A program made the translations under genes and the position numbers. The notes below the pieces were generated by a model. It saw only the letters and a program-made list of their open reading frames with translations. It was not told where the DNA came from and searched no databases. A DNA stretch of 64,000 nt from Rallus limicola (Eukaryota > Chordata > Aves > Gruiformes > Rallidae), in assembly GCA_022605955.1 (NCBI GenBank), contig JAKCOZ010000003.1:40078761-40142760 (forward strand). Reading direction: 5' to 3'. Positions 14,801 to 27,133 of the stretch are shown here, one piece after another. The stretch's first letter is position 1, and every line of letters starts with the position of its first letter.

Positions 14801-17800
14801 AGAAACCAGATACACTAGGTCACTAGTTGGCAAAACTCCCAGCTTCAAATGATGGCCTGTCAAACACAAGAAGGGCACTCTTCCATCTCCTGTACTAACA
14901 ACACATGGGCCTAGCCAGTCTCTGGAGAGTAGAATCAGCACTTCACCACAGAAAAATTATGATATGTACTTTATATTTTCTGTACCGTACTGCATTCTCC
15001 AACAAACCAGTTTCTTCACAATTCATCAAATGAGTCTTCTTTTCAAAATCCACTTTAACAGGATGGGTAACTTGAACAATTGTTACATAATGTACTTCAC
15101 TGAAATGACAAATACAAAATTATAATAAACTAGGAGTTCATTAGGATTGAAGCAACCTTATTATCAAGGTGGTAAAGACCTCGTAGTAACTCTGCTGCTA
15201 AATATATTTTAAGCATTGATCCCTTCATAATAATTGGGATGGAGACAGTGGTGGAAGATGCAGGTCAATAAGGGCTTTTTTTTCTAATAGACTTCAATGG
15301 AACAAAAAAATCCCAGCTGTTTTTAAATCAGGTTACATGCCAAGAACCCCTTTGCTCACTTACTTCCTTTTTCTTCCCAGTCTTGAAGATGTCTCAGTGC
15401 TGCAAGAGGTCCATCCACAGTTGTGGTAAACATAGTACCACAACCATGGACATCCTATATACCTCTATTTTAACTAGTCCTTTATATTGGCTAGATCCTA
15501 AAATTTTATGTGACTGCCAGTGGCAAATCCCAGTCCCAACACCTCTAAAAAATCTGATTCACAGGAGGGAGATGAGATCTCTCTGCATCATGGGGAATGA
15601 CGGCTCTGCAGAACAGCCTGTGGCTGTAAGCACCAAGTCCGCAGGACACAGAACTGTATGTATATCTTCATTTCTTCCCTCTCCCAGAGCCTAGAGTAAC
15701 TTTCCAAAAGGGAACAATGTAGCACCAGTGCACACCCAGTCTCACCCTGACATGGAATTGAAATACTCTGGAACACACACTGAGAGATCACAATCTGCAG
15801 GCATCTCCTGAAATGCATCTGTCTGCAATGCACAATAGGTCATCATCTAAGTTTATCAATGTAAAACAAAAAGGCATTGAAGTGATTGACACTACTGAAA
15901 ATTCAGATAACCTTAACTAGGCTATAGTTCATCTTTATTACAGAAACTGGTATGTCAAACTTAACTTAAAGTGAGGCTATAAAACCTTTTGTAACAGAGA
16001 TTCTCCTGAAATGCCATTTTACAGAGGCATACTGTGACAATATACTTGAAGTTAAGCATTTACTAGACAGGTGAGAGGAACGAAACACAACTATAACTAG
16101 GGGAAAAGGTTTTCTTACATTCTCTACAAAGGTCACAGATATGGAATAGAAGTCAATCAAACTTCTGAAAAGCACAAGTATGAAAATCACTAGAAGAAAA
16201 AAAAGAGAAAGACCCTAAGTCATTTTTAGAGAGGAATGAAACAAAACAAAAGCAAGCCAAAACAAAGAAAAACCCTGCCCACTCCTATTCTTAAAGGAGA
16301 ATGTCGGGATGAATCAACTTGAAAACCTCTTTTGAAAAGAATTGCAAGGAATTTTTTCCCAACCACACTAAAATTATCACCCTCAGTGCAGCAGAAAAGG
16401 GTAGGAAATATTATGTAGTACAAATAGCATTTTTAAAATTTCAATAGCTTTTTAGGAGGGTTTTTTTGCTTTCAGATAAAAATCACAGTAGCTACTAGAC
16501 ACTTTACATGAAACAGAATTCAGAAAATTACAGGATAGATGTATGTAAAAGCATGCATGGTTAATTCTTTTTAATATTACGAACATGCCAAAACCTCACG
16601 ACTTAAAAATTAAAATAAAATACTTGCTTGTTCAAATGGCAAAATAATTTGTACTAAGTCCTAGTGAAATTTAAAGGAATGGCACGTGCTGAGGTGTAGT
16701 TTTTGGCACCCGTAGATCTGTGTTTTGGGATAAACTACACTTCAGTGAAGCAGAACTGGAAGCCAAGCCTTTATCTCGCACAAGCTGATTGAGGAGATGG
16801 GAGCACTGGTCTGGCAAGCTTAAAAATTGGCTTTTGATGAGGGAAACCAGGCTGCTGGGGGTGGAGGATAAGCAGAAAGTATACAGGACTACATCAGAAT
16901 GTCACCAGACCAACCAATTCTGCTAGGCAAAATGGAGGCTGTACATATACATTGACTTTCTGTCTTAAGGTCACTTGTCTGTTTTCACAGGGACAGCAGT
17001 GGTGCGGCATTGCAATAAATCTTCCCATCTAAACCTGAAACACATACAGCACCCAAGAATTGTTATCAGGGAAGAAAACATTTAAGGCACACTTGAGAAT
17101 TTACCTCATGAATATCTAACAATCTTACTGCAAAAAAGTCAAATTCTCCCCTCAACCCGCCCCCCCCACCCCCCCGCCCAACCCACCCCCTTGCAAGAGG
17201 AGAGGAGCGAGGGTTGCAAGTACAAATTAAAAGCTTGTGTTGAAACACAGACCTGGAGATGAGGCAAGGGAGTGCTCAGAAGACATCCCTTAGGATGACC
17301 AGGCCAACAGGTTGGAAAAACATCAACAATTTGCACCTTCATACAACATGCACAAACTTTTAATCCAGTATTTTCCCAATGTTCTGATAAACAGCTTAAC
17401 TATAGCAGCATCAAGCTAGGGTATCACCACTAAACCAAGTATAAATGAGGCCAGTTAATAAACCATGAGTTTCATTGCAGCACTTCCATCTCAGCAGAGG
17501 CTGTACAGTTTTGGGTTTCTAAAACCACTGCCACTCTCCAATAACCAAATGCATTGTGGAGAGCAGCAGAGAAACACAGAAAGTCATCCAGAAGGCCGCT
17601 AAATAATTTTATTATTGAAATGTGATTAAATAATATTTCATTGTGAAGAAACAGACATCTTTACTGTGTACTACATTCCTGCCATTCCAACCTGTCCACA
17701 GGTTCCTGTTCATGTTCTGTATACAGAAAGCCTTCTTTCTCAAAAGACACATCGCACAGGGAAATTTCAGATGAAGCTACATTTTCAGATGACATGCTTG

Positions 17801-18255
17801 AAAGCTTAAATTATCCTTTAAGAAGGGAAGAAAAAAAAAGGGGGAGGAAGGGGGAAAGAGCAGTAGAGAGCCATAGACCAGATGGTGAGGGAGGCAAATA
17901 CAACACAAAGGTTATTAAATTGAATCCACTTGAAACTCTTAACTGGCCAAGAATCAGCAAGACACATTTGCAACTGAGTGAAATATATTCAGGACTAAAA
18001 TCCTGGGCCTAAAACTAGTTGCAAAATTAATATCACAAGAGTGACACTGTGAACATACCAGGGGAAAAAAAAAAAACAAAACAACATTTAGTCTTTGATT
18101 TATATGCTTGCCACAGATACAGCAGTTTTCTTATGGGAGAATATGAATGCTGACTTCTATTTCGAGCAGACTTGTCTGCCAAAAATACTCCTGTACATGA
18201 CGCGTCACAAGAGAGAAAAAGTCACAAAAAATACTTTAAAATTCCAGAAGCATAT

Positions 18256-18372
18256 TGTTGTGGTTTTGCATGGCCAGATGCTCATGATGGAGGGGGAACT
18301 GCAGAGGTGGCTTCTGCAAGAAGCAGCTAGAAGCTTTCTCTGGCCCAAGAGTACCAGCCAATGCAAACCACC
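18256..18372 (+). mobile_element. Endogenous retrovirus LTR, 5' fragment
   Basis: It starts with TGTTGTGGTTTTGCATGGCC and continues with 'gcagaggtggcttctgcaag' and 'agctagaagctt'. This matches my memory of the left end of a common avian ERV LTR of the 'TGTCGTGGTTTTGCCTGGCCAG' type. Only about 115 bp are recognisable and the right side is lost, so no target duplication can be checked. The family assignment is from memory and is moderately sure. Confidence 0.55.
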
Positions 18373-18663
18373 ATACACATGCTTCTTCCAATAAAACCTA
18401 TAGAATCTCTGTAATTCTGAAAATAGAGTCACTTAGATTAACAATCAATTTTAAACATCCAAGTTTGAAAATTTTTGTGAAACTGTGCAGTATACAGGCA
18501 TAAATGTTTCCCAGATTTGCAAAATGCAACATGACTTACAACAGGTCATATTTACTAGAATGCAAAGAACTAGTTTTCCCCTTTTGTTCTTATACGCTGA
18601 ACTGCCCACCAATACCAGAAAAAGGAGAGAGAAAACACCTCTGAGGAAAGATTGAGGACTAGA

Positions 18664-19101
18664 GTAATTGTCCTAGTTCTGGCCAGGCCAGAGTTAATCT
18701 CCCCAAAGAGCTAGCACAGGAGAGTTGAGTTAGTCCTGGCTGTTTTCCACACCACCTGACACCACTTCCCCATAAAAGCAGCTGGTTGGGGAAAGGCAGG
18801 GGCTTGTTGCCTCCAGAACAGTCTGAGTGTGGCCATGGTGTCAGGTCAGTTGATTGGTCAGTTGATTGGTCAGTTGGTCCTTGCCATCCAGTAGCATTCT
18901 GTAATTGTCTGGTCAATAAGGTACTCTCTATTAGCACAGGGTGTGAGTGTAATTGGCCATTATTGTTCTACTTTCATGGTGATTTTTGTCAGTAAACTGT
19001 CCTTATCCCAAACCATGGAGGCTCTGTCTATTTCTCCTCCAGGAGTGAGTAAGCGGCATGTGGTGCTCAGCTATGGTCTGGGGCTGAACCACCACAGTAA
19101 T
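18664..19101 (+). mobile_element. Solo ERVL-type LTR with 5-bp target duplication
   Basis: The LTR runs from TG at 18669 to CA at 19096 (428 bp) and is flanked by a perfect 5-bp direct repeat, GTAAT, at 18664-18668 and 19097-19101. Five-base duplications are usual for ERVL-class integration. The right end, 'gtggtgctcagctatgg...gggctgaaccaccaca', is shared with the LTR at 60212-60634, so they belong to related families. A CATAAAA box near 18770 is the likely core promoter. No internal retroviral sequence adjoins it, so the provirus was probably lost by LTR-LTR recombination. It carries an unusual 12-bp tandem repeat (separate entry). Confidence 0.88.
18844..18877 (+). repeat. 12-bp tandem repeat inside the solo LTR
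   Basis: GGTCAGTTGATT is present twice perfectly and a third time as the 10-base GGTCAGTTGG. Each full unit junction creates GATTGG, the inverted CCAAT core bound by NF-Y. Short enhancer-like repeats are common in LTR U3 regions, but this one lies downstream of the presumed TATA box, so it may be in R/U5. Confidence 0.85.
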
Positions 19102-22100
19102 ACACCTGAAACTATTATCAAATTTGTCAGCCTTTCAAAGAAACAGATGGCCTAGGAGGACATTTGCCCAGATTATATTAGGCAAATATAACAGCAGCTC
19201 ACATTCTGCAGATCTAAGGCAATTAGGAAGAAGAGTGGTTTAAACATAAGAAGAGTTCCTGAGGCTAGACAACACTTAAAAACTCTTTATGAAATGTAGC
19301 TGAAGTATACAATGCAAATAAAAGAAACCACAAAAAGGTACACTGCCTGTTAATGAGAGGTCAGGTATTATCAGTAACTACACAACTATATGACTTCCTC
19401 TTCAAAGCATTAAACAACCAGGAAGGTCATTTTCCCCTGACTCAGAGTATCATTCCCATTATGTGTAGAAAGAGATGAAAAGTGTTGATGTCAACCTCAG
19501 GCTGTCAAATTAGTCCACATGAAAAATCAAGTGTTATAGGCTGGAGTTTCACTCGTACGTTTTTGAATACAAAATATTTTTTTAAAGGTCAGTAAAAACA
19601 TTAAAGATGCTGTAAAGCAGAACTGCCAAAAGAAATGAAGAATGCTCAAGTGGAATCTGATTTTTCTTTGCCTGTTTAACTTAAAAGGTAAAGTTAAGGG
19701 GAAGTTCTCCAAGGCTGAGAAGAAAGCTGTAATATCCCAGCGCCCTCAAAACAAGAGATGGGGGGAGAAACAATGTGTATTTTCAGTATAACAGTTGGTT
19801 TCTTCTAGCAATCCGAGAAGCAAGGAAAAGGCAAGATTAAGAGACCATCTTAAAATTGGGGCTTTCTTTAAGCATCTAAAAATCAGAAGTTATTTTATCT
19901 CTCAGTTATATCTGCAGATGGGTACTTGGTAAGAAAGGGTATCTAGGAAAGAATATATCTCAAATGCAGCACAAAAAAGAGTGTTTAAGTTTTAAAATTG
20001 CTAGCTATGCTCTGGTCAGGGCCTGGACCCCATGAGGAACTGAGATCCCTTCCAACCCTAATTATCCCAGATTGTTCATATTTCTATTTCCTTTGTCTGT
20101 TCAGTGTCTAGACTAATGCTCTGTTGTTTTAACTTTTTTCTCCTTCCTTTCACTATTACATTTTGTCATCAGTTCATCTGCATATGAAGGTTGATCACCA
20201 CTGTAAAATCAGCTTATCAAGAACCACCCCACAGGTGGTGATTGGCCAGGCTCCAGCAGTCTCAGGAAAACCTCCCTCAGTAAAAGCGTAGAGGTAAACC
20301 CAACCACAAGCAAACTGCTGTAAATTAAAACAGGCTTGAGACAAAAAATTTCTCCAATAAGATAAAAAGCAAAACCAAGATCTAACTTTAAATTCTTATC
20401 TCCACAAGCCAGTGAGTGAGCCTGACAGCAAGAGGCATAGGATAATAATAAACTACTAAAATAAGCCAGAAAATTAGCCATTTAAGCAAAAGAAAACCAT
20501 TAAGCTTCAGTGCTGCCTACATGTCATACTATGCTATGCAGGTAAAAATCAATACATTCATTAGCATGTCTACCAGGACATCACAAATTAGAGGCACAAA
20601 GCCAAATTTTCAAACTGTATTTTATTTTAACCATTTTGCCTATAGTGTTGAAAAGAATTTCTACCGTTAGCAGTCTAAAATAAACCTCTTTTCCTGTTTA
20701 CAGTTATGGAAAAAAACAAAGCAAATAGTGGATGGTTATAAACTGTAATCAAATAATCCCAACAATAGCATTCAGGCATCTCTTAACTAAATAGTAATAA
20801 AAAGACAAAAAACAGGTATTTTGAAATCCAATAGTAAGCAATTGAAAACACATAGTTAGTCCAAAATTAAATCAGTTCCTCTATCTTGATCCATGGCCAT
20901 ATGAATGTTGCTATTTACAATATCTATATTGCTTCAAGGGGAGGCCTGTTGGCTTGAACACAAACCTTCTAATCTAAAACATCTTCAGGAACTAGGAACA
21001 TCATCTGCCAAATTTAAAAGACCCTAAATTTAATATTTGTTTGAATGTTTATTAGCATCCTCCGTGTGACTTCACTGTCTGCAATAGATGCATGCCAATT
21101 TACAACAGCTACAGACAGGCATTAAACTTTTTGTACTATTACCCTGTAGCCAGCATCACCCTTTATATTCAGCAATCATATAAGCATGAGAGTCAAAAAA
21201 GAATTGAAGTTGATATACCCTGGTAGTACATGGCACTCCTGTAGTCAGCAGGAAGCAAAATCCCACTTGGAGGAAAGGAACTGTACCTCCACTTCCTTTA
21301 AAAATGTGCATGTTTCTTGGTATAGAGTTACTCCTGTATTTGGGGCAGGAGATGTGACAACAGATGCAGAAAGGCACAGACAATGACACCCCAACCTACA
21401 CAAACTTACTGTGAGAAAGCTCTTTCTTCAAGGCTAACCTTGAAGAAATCAAATACTTTCAGTTTTCCCCTACACCTCTATGAAAGCTAATTCTCTGAAG
21501 TCCTGGTGCAGGTATACTTCCTTTTGACAGCACAAGGATAGCATTTTTCTGGTCCCAACAAAGCCCTCCACCACACAGACTTTCAGACCACTTTCAGACA
21601 AAATTCCAGCTGCTCGCCCACAAAAATTTCAACTTCTTCCCAAGCTTGAAAGACTATCCATATAAGGATTTTAAAAGCTGCTATTTACTGAATGGTATAT
21701 GGAAATAATGACCAATGGGAATCAAGTAGGTAAAATACTTTACCTTTGTGAGAATGGAAGCTGGAACTGCCTTTAATTTTTCCTAATCCCCAAATTATTT
21801 CAAGCAACTGCCTCAGGAACTTTATCATCACTATACTTACCCATTTGAAAAATACTAACTTTCTCCAAACATATACTACAGCTGTAAGTTACAACGGTTC
21901 CAGGATTCAATAATTCTCTAGCTTTCTACATACATCTTCCTATTTAATCATAAATCTGTTTTAACAGTAGAAAATGTTGGACAGTCATTATAAAACAATT
22001 GCTAGCTTTCCTCAATGTTATGACATGCCTCTTTATCTCTTATGCTTTCTGCTTTCATCTGCAAAGAGACTTGTGTTTGTCTGTCTGCAATTCTGGTGGT

Positions 22101-22181
22101 ATTAACATTTAGGAATGCTGTAAGGTTTTGTAATTTATGTGGTGCTGTCTGTCCCCTTTTTTTAACCAACACTCATTAAGA
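19102..22181. other. Non-coding DNA, one small repeat tail
   Basis: Apart from the short CR1- or LTR-like tail at 20015-20080 I see nothing assignable. The right edge, 22181/22182, is the abrupt end of a CR1 piece and a proposed inversion breakpoint, so the roughly 100 bases left of it are worth comparing with the sequence left of 53571. Confidence 0.5.
20015..20080 (+). mobile_element. Short CR1-like 3' tail remnant
   Basis: The stretch 'ggtcagggcctggacccc', 'gagatcccttccaaccctaa', 'ttatcccagatt' resembles the last 60-70 bases of avian CR1 and related repeats ('gatgaccttgaggtcccttccaacctaaattattctatga'). It is short and diverged, so the family call is tentative. Confidence 0.5.
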
Positions 22182-23100
22182 ATGACCCTCTGGGCAAGAC
22201 CCATCAACCAACTGCCCACCCGATGGATTGTGGCTTTGTCTAGTTGAGTGGAGGACTTTCTGTCCAGCTAAATACTGTGAGACACAGTATCTAAAGCCTT
22301 GCTGAAATCCAAAACAACAACACCCACTGGCCAGCCTTGTCGGCTGGTAACCTTGTTGTAAAAGGAAATCAGATTGGATAGACAGGACCTTCGTCTTCTG
22401 AACCCATGTTGGCTGTGACCAATGACTGCTTTGTCCTTTAGGTGTTTTTCACTAACTCCCAGTATGATTTTCTACATAATTTTACCAGACATTGAGATGA
22501 GACTGATGTGTCTATAATTGCCAGAGTCTTTATTCTTACCCTTCTTGAAAACTGGAACAACATTTGCCAGCTTCCAGTCAACTGGGACCTCTCCAGATTC
22601 CCAAGGCCATTGAAAAATAATTGAGAGAGGTCTTGCAATGACATCAGCCAGCTCCCTGAGTACACTGGGATGAATCCCATCAGAGCCCATGGACTTACAG
22701 GGATCCAGATGGAGCAGCAAATCACCCAGAAGTCATGATTCACTAGTAGCTTATCATTACCACAATCATGGTCTTCCAGCTTGAGGCATCTGTAGTCCCA
22801 GAGCCCATGGACTGTGTTAAAGACAGAGGCAAAGGTGTTACACATCTCCGCTTTGTCTGTGTCTCTTACTAAGGTGACTGTTCTTCTCGAGTAAGGGACC
22901 AACGTTCTCTCCGGTCCTCCTCTTGTTGCTAATGTATTTGAAAAATCCCTTTTAATTCTCTGTCACAGTACTGGCCAGCCTCAGCCCTAACTGAGCTTTG
23001 GCCACACAAATTTTCTTCCTACAAAGGTGAACAGCATCCCTGTAATCCTCCCATGTTGCATGACCTTGCTTTCACTGGCCATACACTGCTTGGCTCTTAA
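22182..23100 (-). mobile_element. CR1 LINE piece, lacks its 3' end; shares a block with 53571
   Basis: Read on the minus strand, this covers the end of the CR1 linker region and the start of reverse transcriptase: 'KGFFKYISNKRRTGENVG', then 'SMGSDGIHPSVLRELADVIA', 'SGEVPVDWKLANVVPVFKKG' and 'SQHGFRRRRSCLSNLI'. The frame is broken by a TAG after 'GKIM' and another after 'DTVSHSI'. CR1 copies normally keep the 3' end, but this one stops abruptly at 22182 in the middle of RT. Its last 441 bp (22182-22622) are about 98% identical, inverted, to 53571-54018. This copy has a private 10-bp deletion relative to that one. The upstream limit near 23100 is approximate. Confidence 0.9.
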
Positions 23101-26100
23101 CTGCTACAGCTGTAATCATGGTAAACGCCAATAAAAACTATGCAAAAAGGAGGGAAACATCTGCTGGCAATGTTGTTATATAACAGACAACACACTGCAA
23201 GAGAATATCCTCAAATGCCAGCACCGTATTTAATAAGTCAGTAAAATTAATCTTTAGTATTGAAAAAAATTAGCTCAGGAATAGGTTGTCTTCAGCTATA
23301 TTTCACAGTTTGCAAATAGAAAAAAAATGTATACTTTCAGAAACCTGGTTTCTAAATCAAAAATTTTCCTCCCTTGGATAGCTACTTGCAATATTAATCT
23401 AGCTGATTTTTTTTTTCAATTGTAGAGGTCTCATAATGTCAGTTTTCAGCAGTCCCAGACACACTATTTATTTAGGGGGTTACTACAATATTTAAATTGT
23501 TGCATTTAACTTCAGCATATCATTTGAAGCTGAACTACTTTATTTCCTAGTTAAATAGCATTTTGCCCCACTCTAGAGACTAGAGTCTAGAGACACCACA
23601 GAGCAGAGAATTCTTATCACTTCATAAAGAGCTGGATAACAGCTGAACTATGGCTTATGTAAGACACTTCGTCGCAAAACAGAACATTAAATCAACTATA
23701 CAAATTTTTGTTAAAGCAGTGAAACAAACTATAGCCTTTTCAGAAGGGAGGGGAAACCTGACAGTGGAGAAAATGATGACTAGCAGTATAAATGAAAATA
23801 CTGGCTTTGTTTTCTCTTGAGATTCAGGAATGATACTTTCCAAATTGCAGTTTTAAAATAAAGACATTTGGAGGTCTCAAGTCTTGGTCCCTTTTGGACA
23901 TTCATCCAAGGCCCTAAACCACCACATTCTAGAAAATCTTGGCAGTGTCTACATAGACAAGAGCAGGATTGACCTGACTGACTCCAAATTACCAGAGAGT
24001 GGTTTTGTCAGTTCAAATGAGAAAAATAAATGGAAAACATGGGGGAGGGAGGGAAGAAAAAACCCCAAACATACTAGGAAAAACGACATAGAGAAAAACA
24101 AAACAAATAAACCCCACAGACACTTTACATATATCAGATACATACAAAGATAAAGAAGGTCATAGTTTTCAGTATTTCATAACTATAGTTACAACCTGAA
24201 CTAAAATACAAAATAAAATGTATTTTCCTAAATAACCAGAGTCCACAATTATTTCTAAACTATTACAGCTCTCAAAGCGACAGGACCTGTAGATGGTCAA
24301 TTTGGCAATGACTTCCTTCACATCTCTATCTACTTTGAGCATTTCAAATTGGTAAAGTTACTTGAGGAATCCAGCCACCATACCAGACAACTTCACCCCT
24401 CTGCCAGTCTACACTCCCAAGCACATCAGCCTCCCCTAAACTTGCTATCACACATTCTCACAACCCTAACCTCATTTCCACACCCCAGAGACATTTATTT
24501 TGCTCATAAATTGGATGAAAGTTCAGCTTGCCTGCTCAGACTAACCCATCTACCCCAGTTCATGCCATTGGATCTGTGTTCCCCATCTCACCCTTTCCTG
24601 ATTTTACTTTCCCATGCCATGCAAAAAGAAAGTACAGATGCTGATACACAGGTAACATCTGTTACAAAGGAGCATGTTAATGGCTCAGTCTCAGAAAACC
24701 ATCTGCTTGTGGGCACTTTTCCTACCTGCTGTTCAGGCGTTTGGTTTTTTTTCCTCTTCCCAGACAGCTAGAAACAACTGCTTTACATCACTTAGAAGCA
24801 CTTCCTGCCATTGGTAGACAACCACAGCATACTTGTGAATTCCTATGATCTAAAGTGCAATGTAATGGTCAAAGAATGAACCAGAAAGGGGGGGGGCAGG
24901 GGGGAGGAGGGGAAAAGAGAGAGAAAGAGAAAAAAAGAAGTCAGAATGAAATATGCTCTAGGAGAAAAATTATAGTCATAGGAACAGAAAAGTAAAATGA
25001 AGAGGATGGAATGATTGAAATTAAAGAAACTGAGGACAGCCCTGTAGAGTTGATGACAAGGGTGCATATTTACTCTTACATTATTTACATAATTCTAAGA
25101 CCATCATTTACTTCAGATAAAATTAATGCCCAAAATTGAAATTATATCATATAATCACAGATGTACAGAAGTTTTAGTTAGCTGCCTTGGTCTTGCAACA
25201 TGCAACTACTCACACAAAATGGGATTATAAAGAGCAAAAGCTGCAGGAAAACATTGAAGGATAAAATTTTAATACATTTAATTGACACAGACATGATATC
25301 AAGGGAGAAAGAGAAACGGCCATTTGTAAAAAGAATCTGATTAACTTTGTCTGAACTTGGTTTAAAAAAAAATTGACCTGAATCTTTGAACAAAGTCAGG
25401 TCTGGACTCTCCTGAAACTCGTTCTCTGGTACTGTATGACAACATACTTAATCAGAGTTACAGAAAGTTAAGTTACAGAAGACAAGAACATTATCTAAGA
25501 AGAAAACACCAAAGTAGAGAGCAGGAGTTTCTTCTGAAGGAAGTTTAGCACCCAAGGACCATCAAGTGATGTCTCCTATTTTGCATTAAATGAGAGAATG
25601 AAGCAGAGGCACCAGCAGGAAATGAAGGTGATAATTAGTCTGGGGCAGAACTGTCCCATGAGATATTCTCACAAGTGAAATATGAAATAATTATATCAAG
25701 TTGAATACCAACTCATTGGGAAACCATAATGAGAGCTAGCTCTCAGTGGTCAATTGGTATTATGGAATTTCACAACTTTCAGTGATCTCTCCCTTATTGA
25801 ATTCCACAGGCAACACCAATGCACTAGGTGTTGCCAGTATTCTGATCTTGGCAATTAAATGCAAAAAATGGTATGGAGGTGGCTGAAGACAGGCTTTATG
25901 CTTAAACCACTGCACTGGCACCAAATGGGGACTTGGCAACAATTTTGCATGAAAGATCTGGAGTAGATCAGAACTTGAGCAATGCCATCCTGCCACAAAA
26001 CAGTCAGACATCATTCTGAGAAATAAAAACAACGTCATCTGGTAAATACAGGAAATAATCATTCTTCTCTAGTCTGTGTTGGTGCAGCCTAAACTGGAAT

Positions 26101-26444
26101 ATGCCAGTTTGGGTTAGCACACTTCAAGAAAGATATTTTTGAGCAAATCCAGTGTAGAGAAATAAGCACAACCATGAACTCAGAAACATAATGTAAGAGG
26201 AAAGGCTGAGAAAACAGGAGTGGGGAGAAAGTTTTTACGGAGAGATGAATGCAAGGAAAAATGTTAATTTTTGAAAAGTGTTTGTTTCAAAGTCTGAAGA
26301 ACTGTTCTATGAGTCACAAAAATACAACCACCACCCCACCCACCAAAAAAACCCCAACACCCCACAACGACAAGGAGTGGAGAAATTAAGTGTAAGAGCA
26401 AGTAATGCATTTAAATTACAACCAGAGTATTTAACAACTTTGTC
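23101..26444. other. AT-rich non-coding DNA
   Basis: No recognisable exon or repeat family. A purine-rich G/A tract lies at 24883-24940. The longest frame here (140 codons from 24349) has no motif and ordinary intronic composition. Confidence 0.5.
24883..24940 (+). repeat. Purine-rich G/A tract
   Basis: Almost unbroken purines: a G-rich half with runs of four to nine G, followed by GA/GAAA repeats. It can form a quadruplex or triplex in principle. It is a simple-sequence tract with no gene context. Confidence 0.7.
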
Positions 26445-27133
26445 AGAGGTATGGACAGTGGGAGTGCACCCTCAGCAAGTGTGCCAACAATATCAAGCTG
26501 TTTGGTGAATTTTGACACATTGGAGGGATGTCATCCAGAGGGACCCTGACAGGCTTTAAGGAAGGTGATTCTACCCATTCTACCCCTCTGTCCTCCTGGA
26601 CACCCACCTGGAGTATTGCATCCGATTCTGGGTTCCCCACTGGAAGGAAGACACCAACATGCTGGACTGAAGCAAGAGGAGGACTGTGAAGATCTCAGAG
26701 GGTTGGAGCACCTCTCCTCTGAGTACATCCTGAAAGAGTTGGGCTTGCTCAGCCTGTAGAATGAAGGCTCCAAGGAGACATTACTGCAGCCTTCCTGTAC
26801 CTGAAGGGGACCTACAGGAAAGCTGGAGAGGCACTGTTTATCTGGGAGTGTAGTGATAGGACAAGGGGTAATGAGTTTAAAATGAAAGAGGGGAAGATTT
26901 AGATTTCATAATAGGAAGAAATTCTTCCCTGTGAGGGTGGTGAGGCCCCGGCACAGGCTGCCCAGACAGGCCACGGCTGCCCCCTCTCTGGCAGTGTTCA
27001 AGGACAGGTTGGGTGGGGCTCTGGGCAACCTGGTCTAGTGGAGGGTGTCCCTGCCCATGGCAGGAGGGTTGGAACTGGGTGACCTTTAAGGTCCCTTCCA
27101 TCCCAAAGCATTTTGTGATTCTATCATTATGTA
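26445..27133 (+). mobile_element. CR1 LINE, 3' part (about 690 bp)
   Basis: Carries the end of the CR1 RT region in broken frames ('LEYCIRFWVPHWKEDTNMLD'-like, 'LSSEYILKELGLLSL') followed by the 3' UTR: 'ttcttccctgtgagggtggt', 'caggctgcccagacaggcc', 'gggcaacctggtctagtgga', 'ggtcccttccatcccaaagc'. It ends in decayed ATTCTATG-type repeats near 27110-27133. 5'-truncated, no intact frame, and the same subfamily type as the copy at 35985. Confidence 0.92.

Larger units (their letters stand above)
4833..18255. other. AT-rich non-coding DNA, no gene recognised
   Basis: I see no convincing exon, RNA gene or full transposon here. The open frames are short, AT-driven and without motifs. Within it are a foldback (7381-7558), a G-run (11747-11774), a 13-bp hairpin (11830-11867) and a C-rich stretch around 17157-17190 (G-rich on the minus strand). 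A weak inverted pair, GAGGTGTAGTTT (about 16691) and AAACTACACTTC (about 16731), has one mismatch. The region may be intron, but that is inference. Confidence 0.5.

Noticed and set aside
22438..22902. 154-codon minus-strand frame as a gene
   Set aside because: It is an out-of-frame reading of the CR1 reverse-transcriptase region, and the other frame carries the RT motifs.
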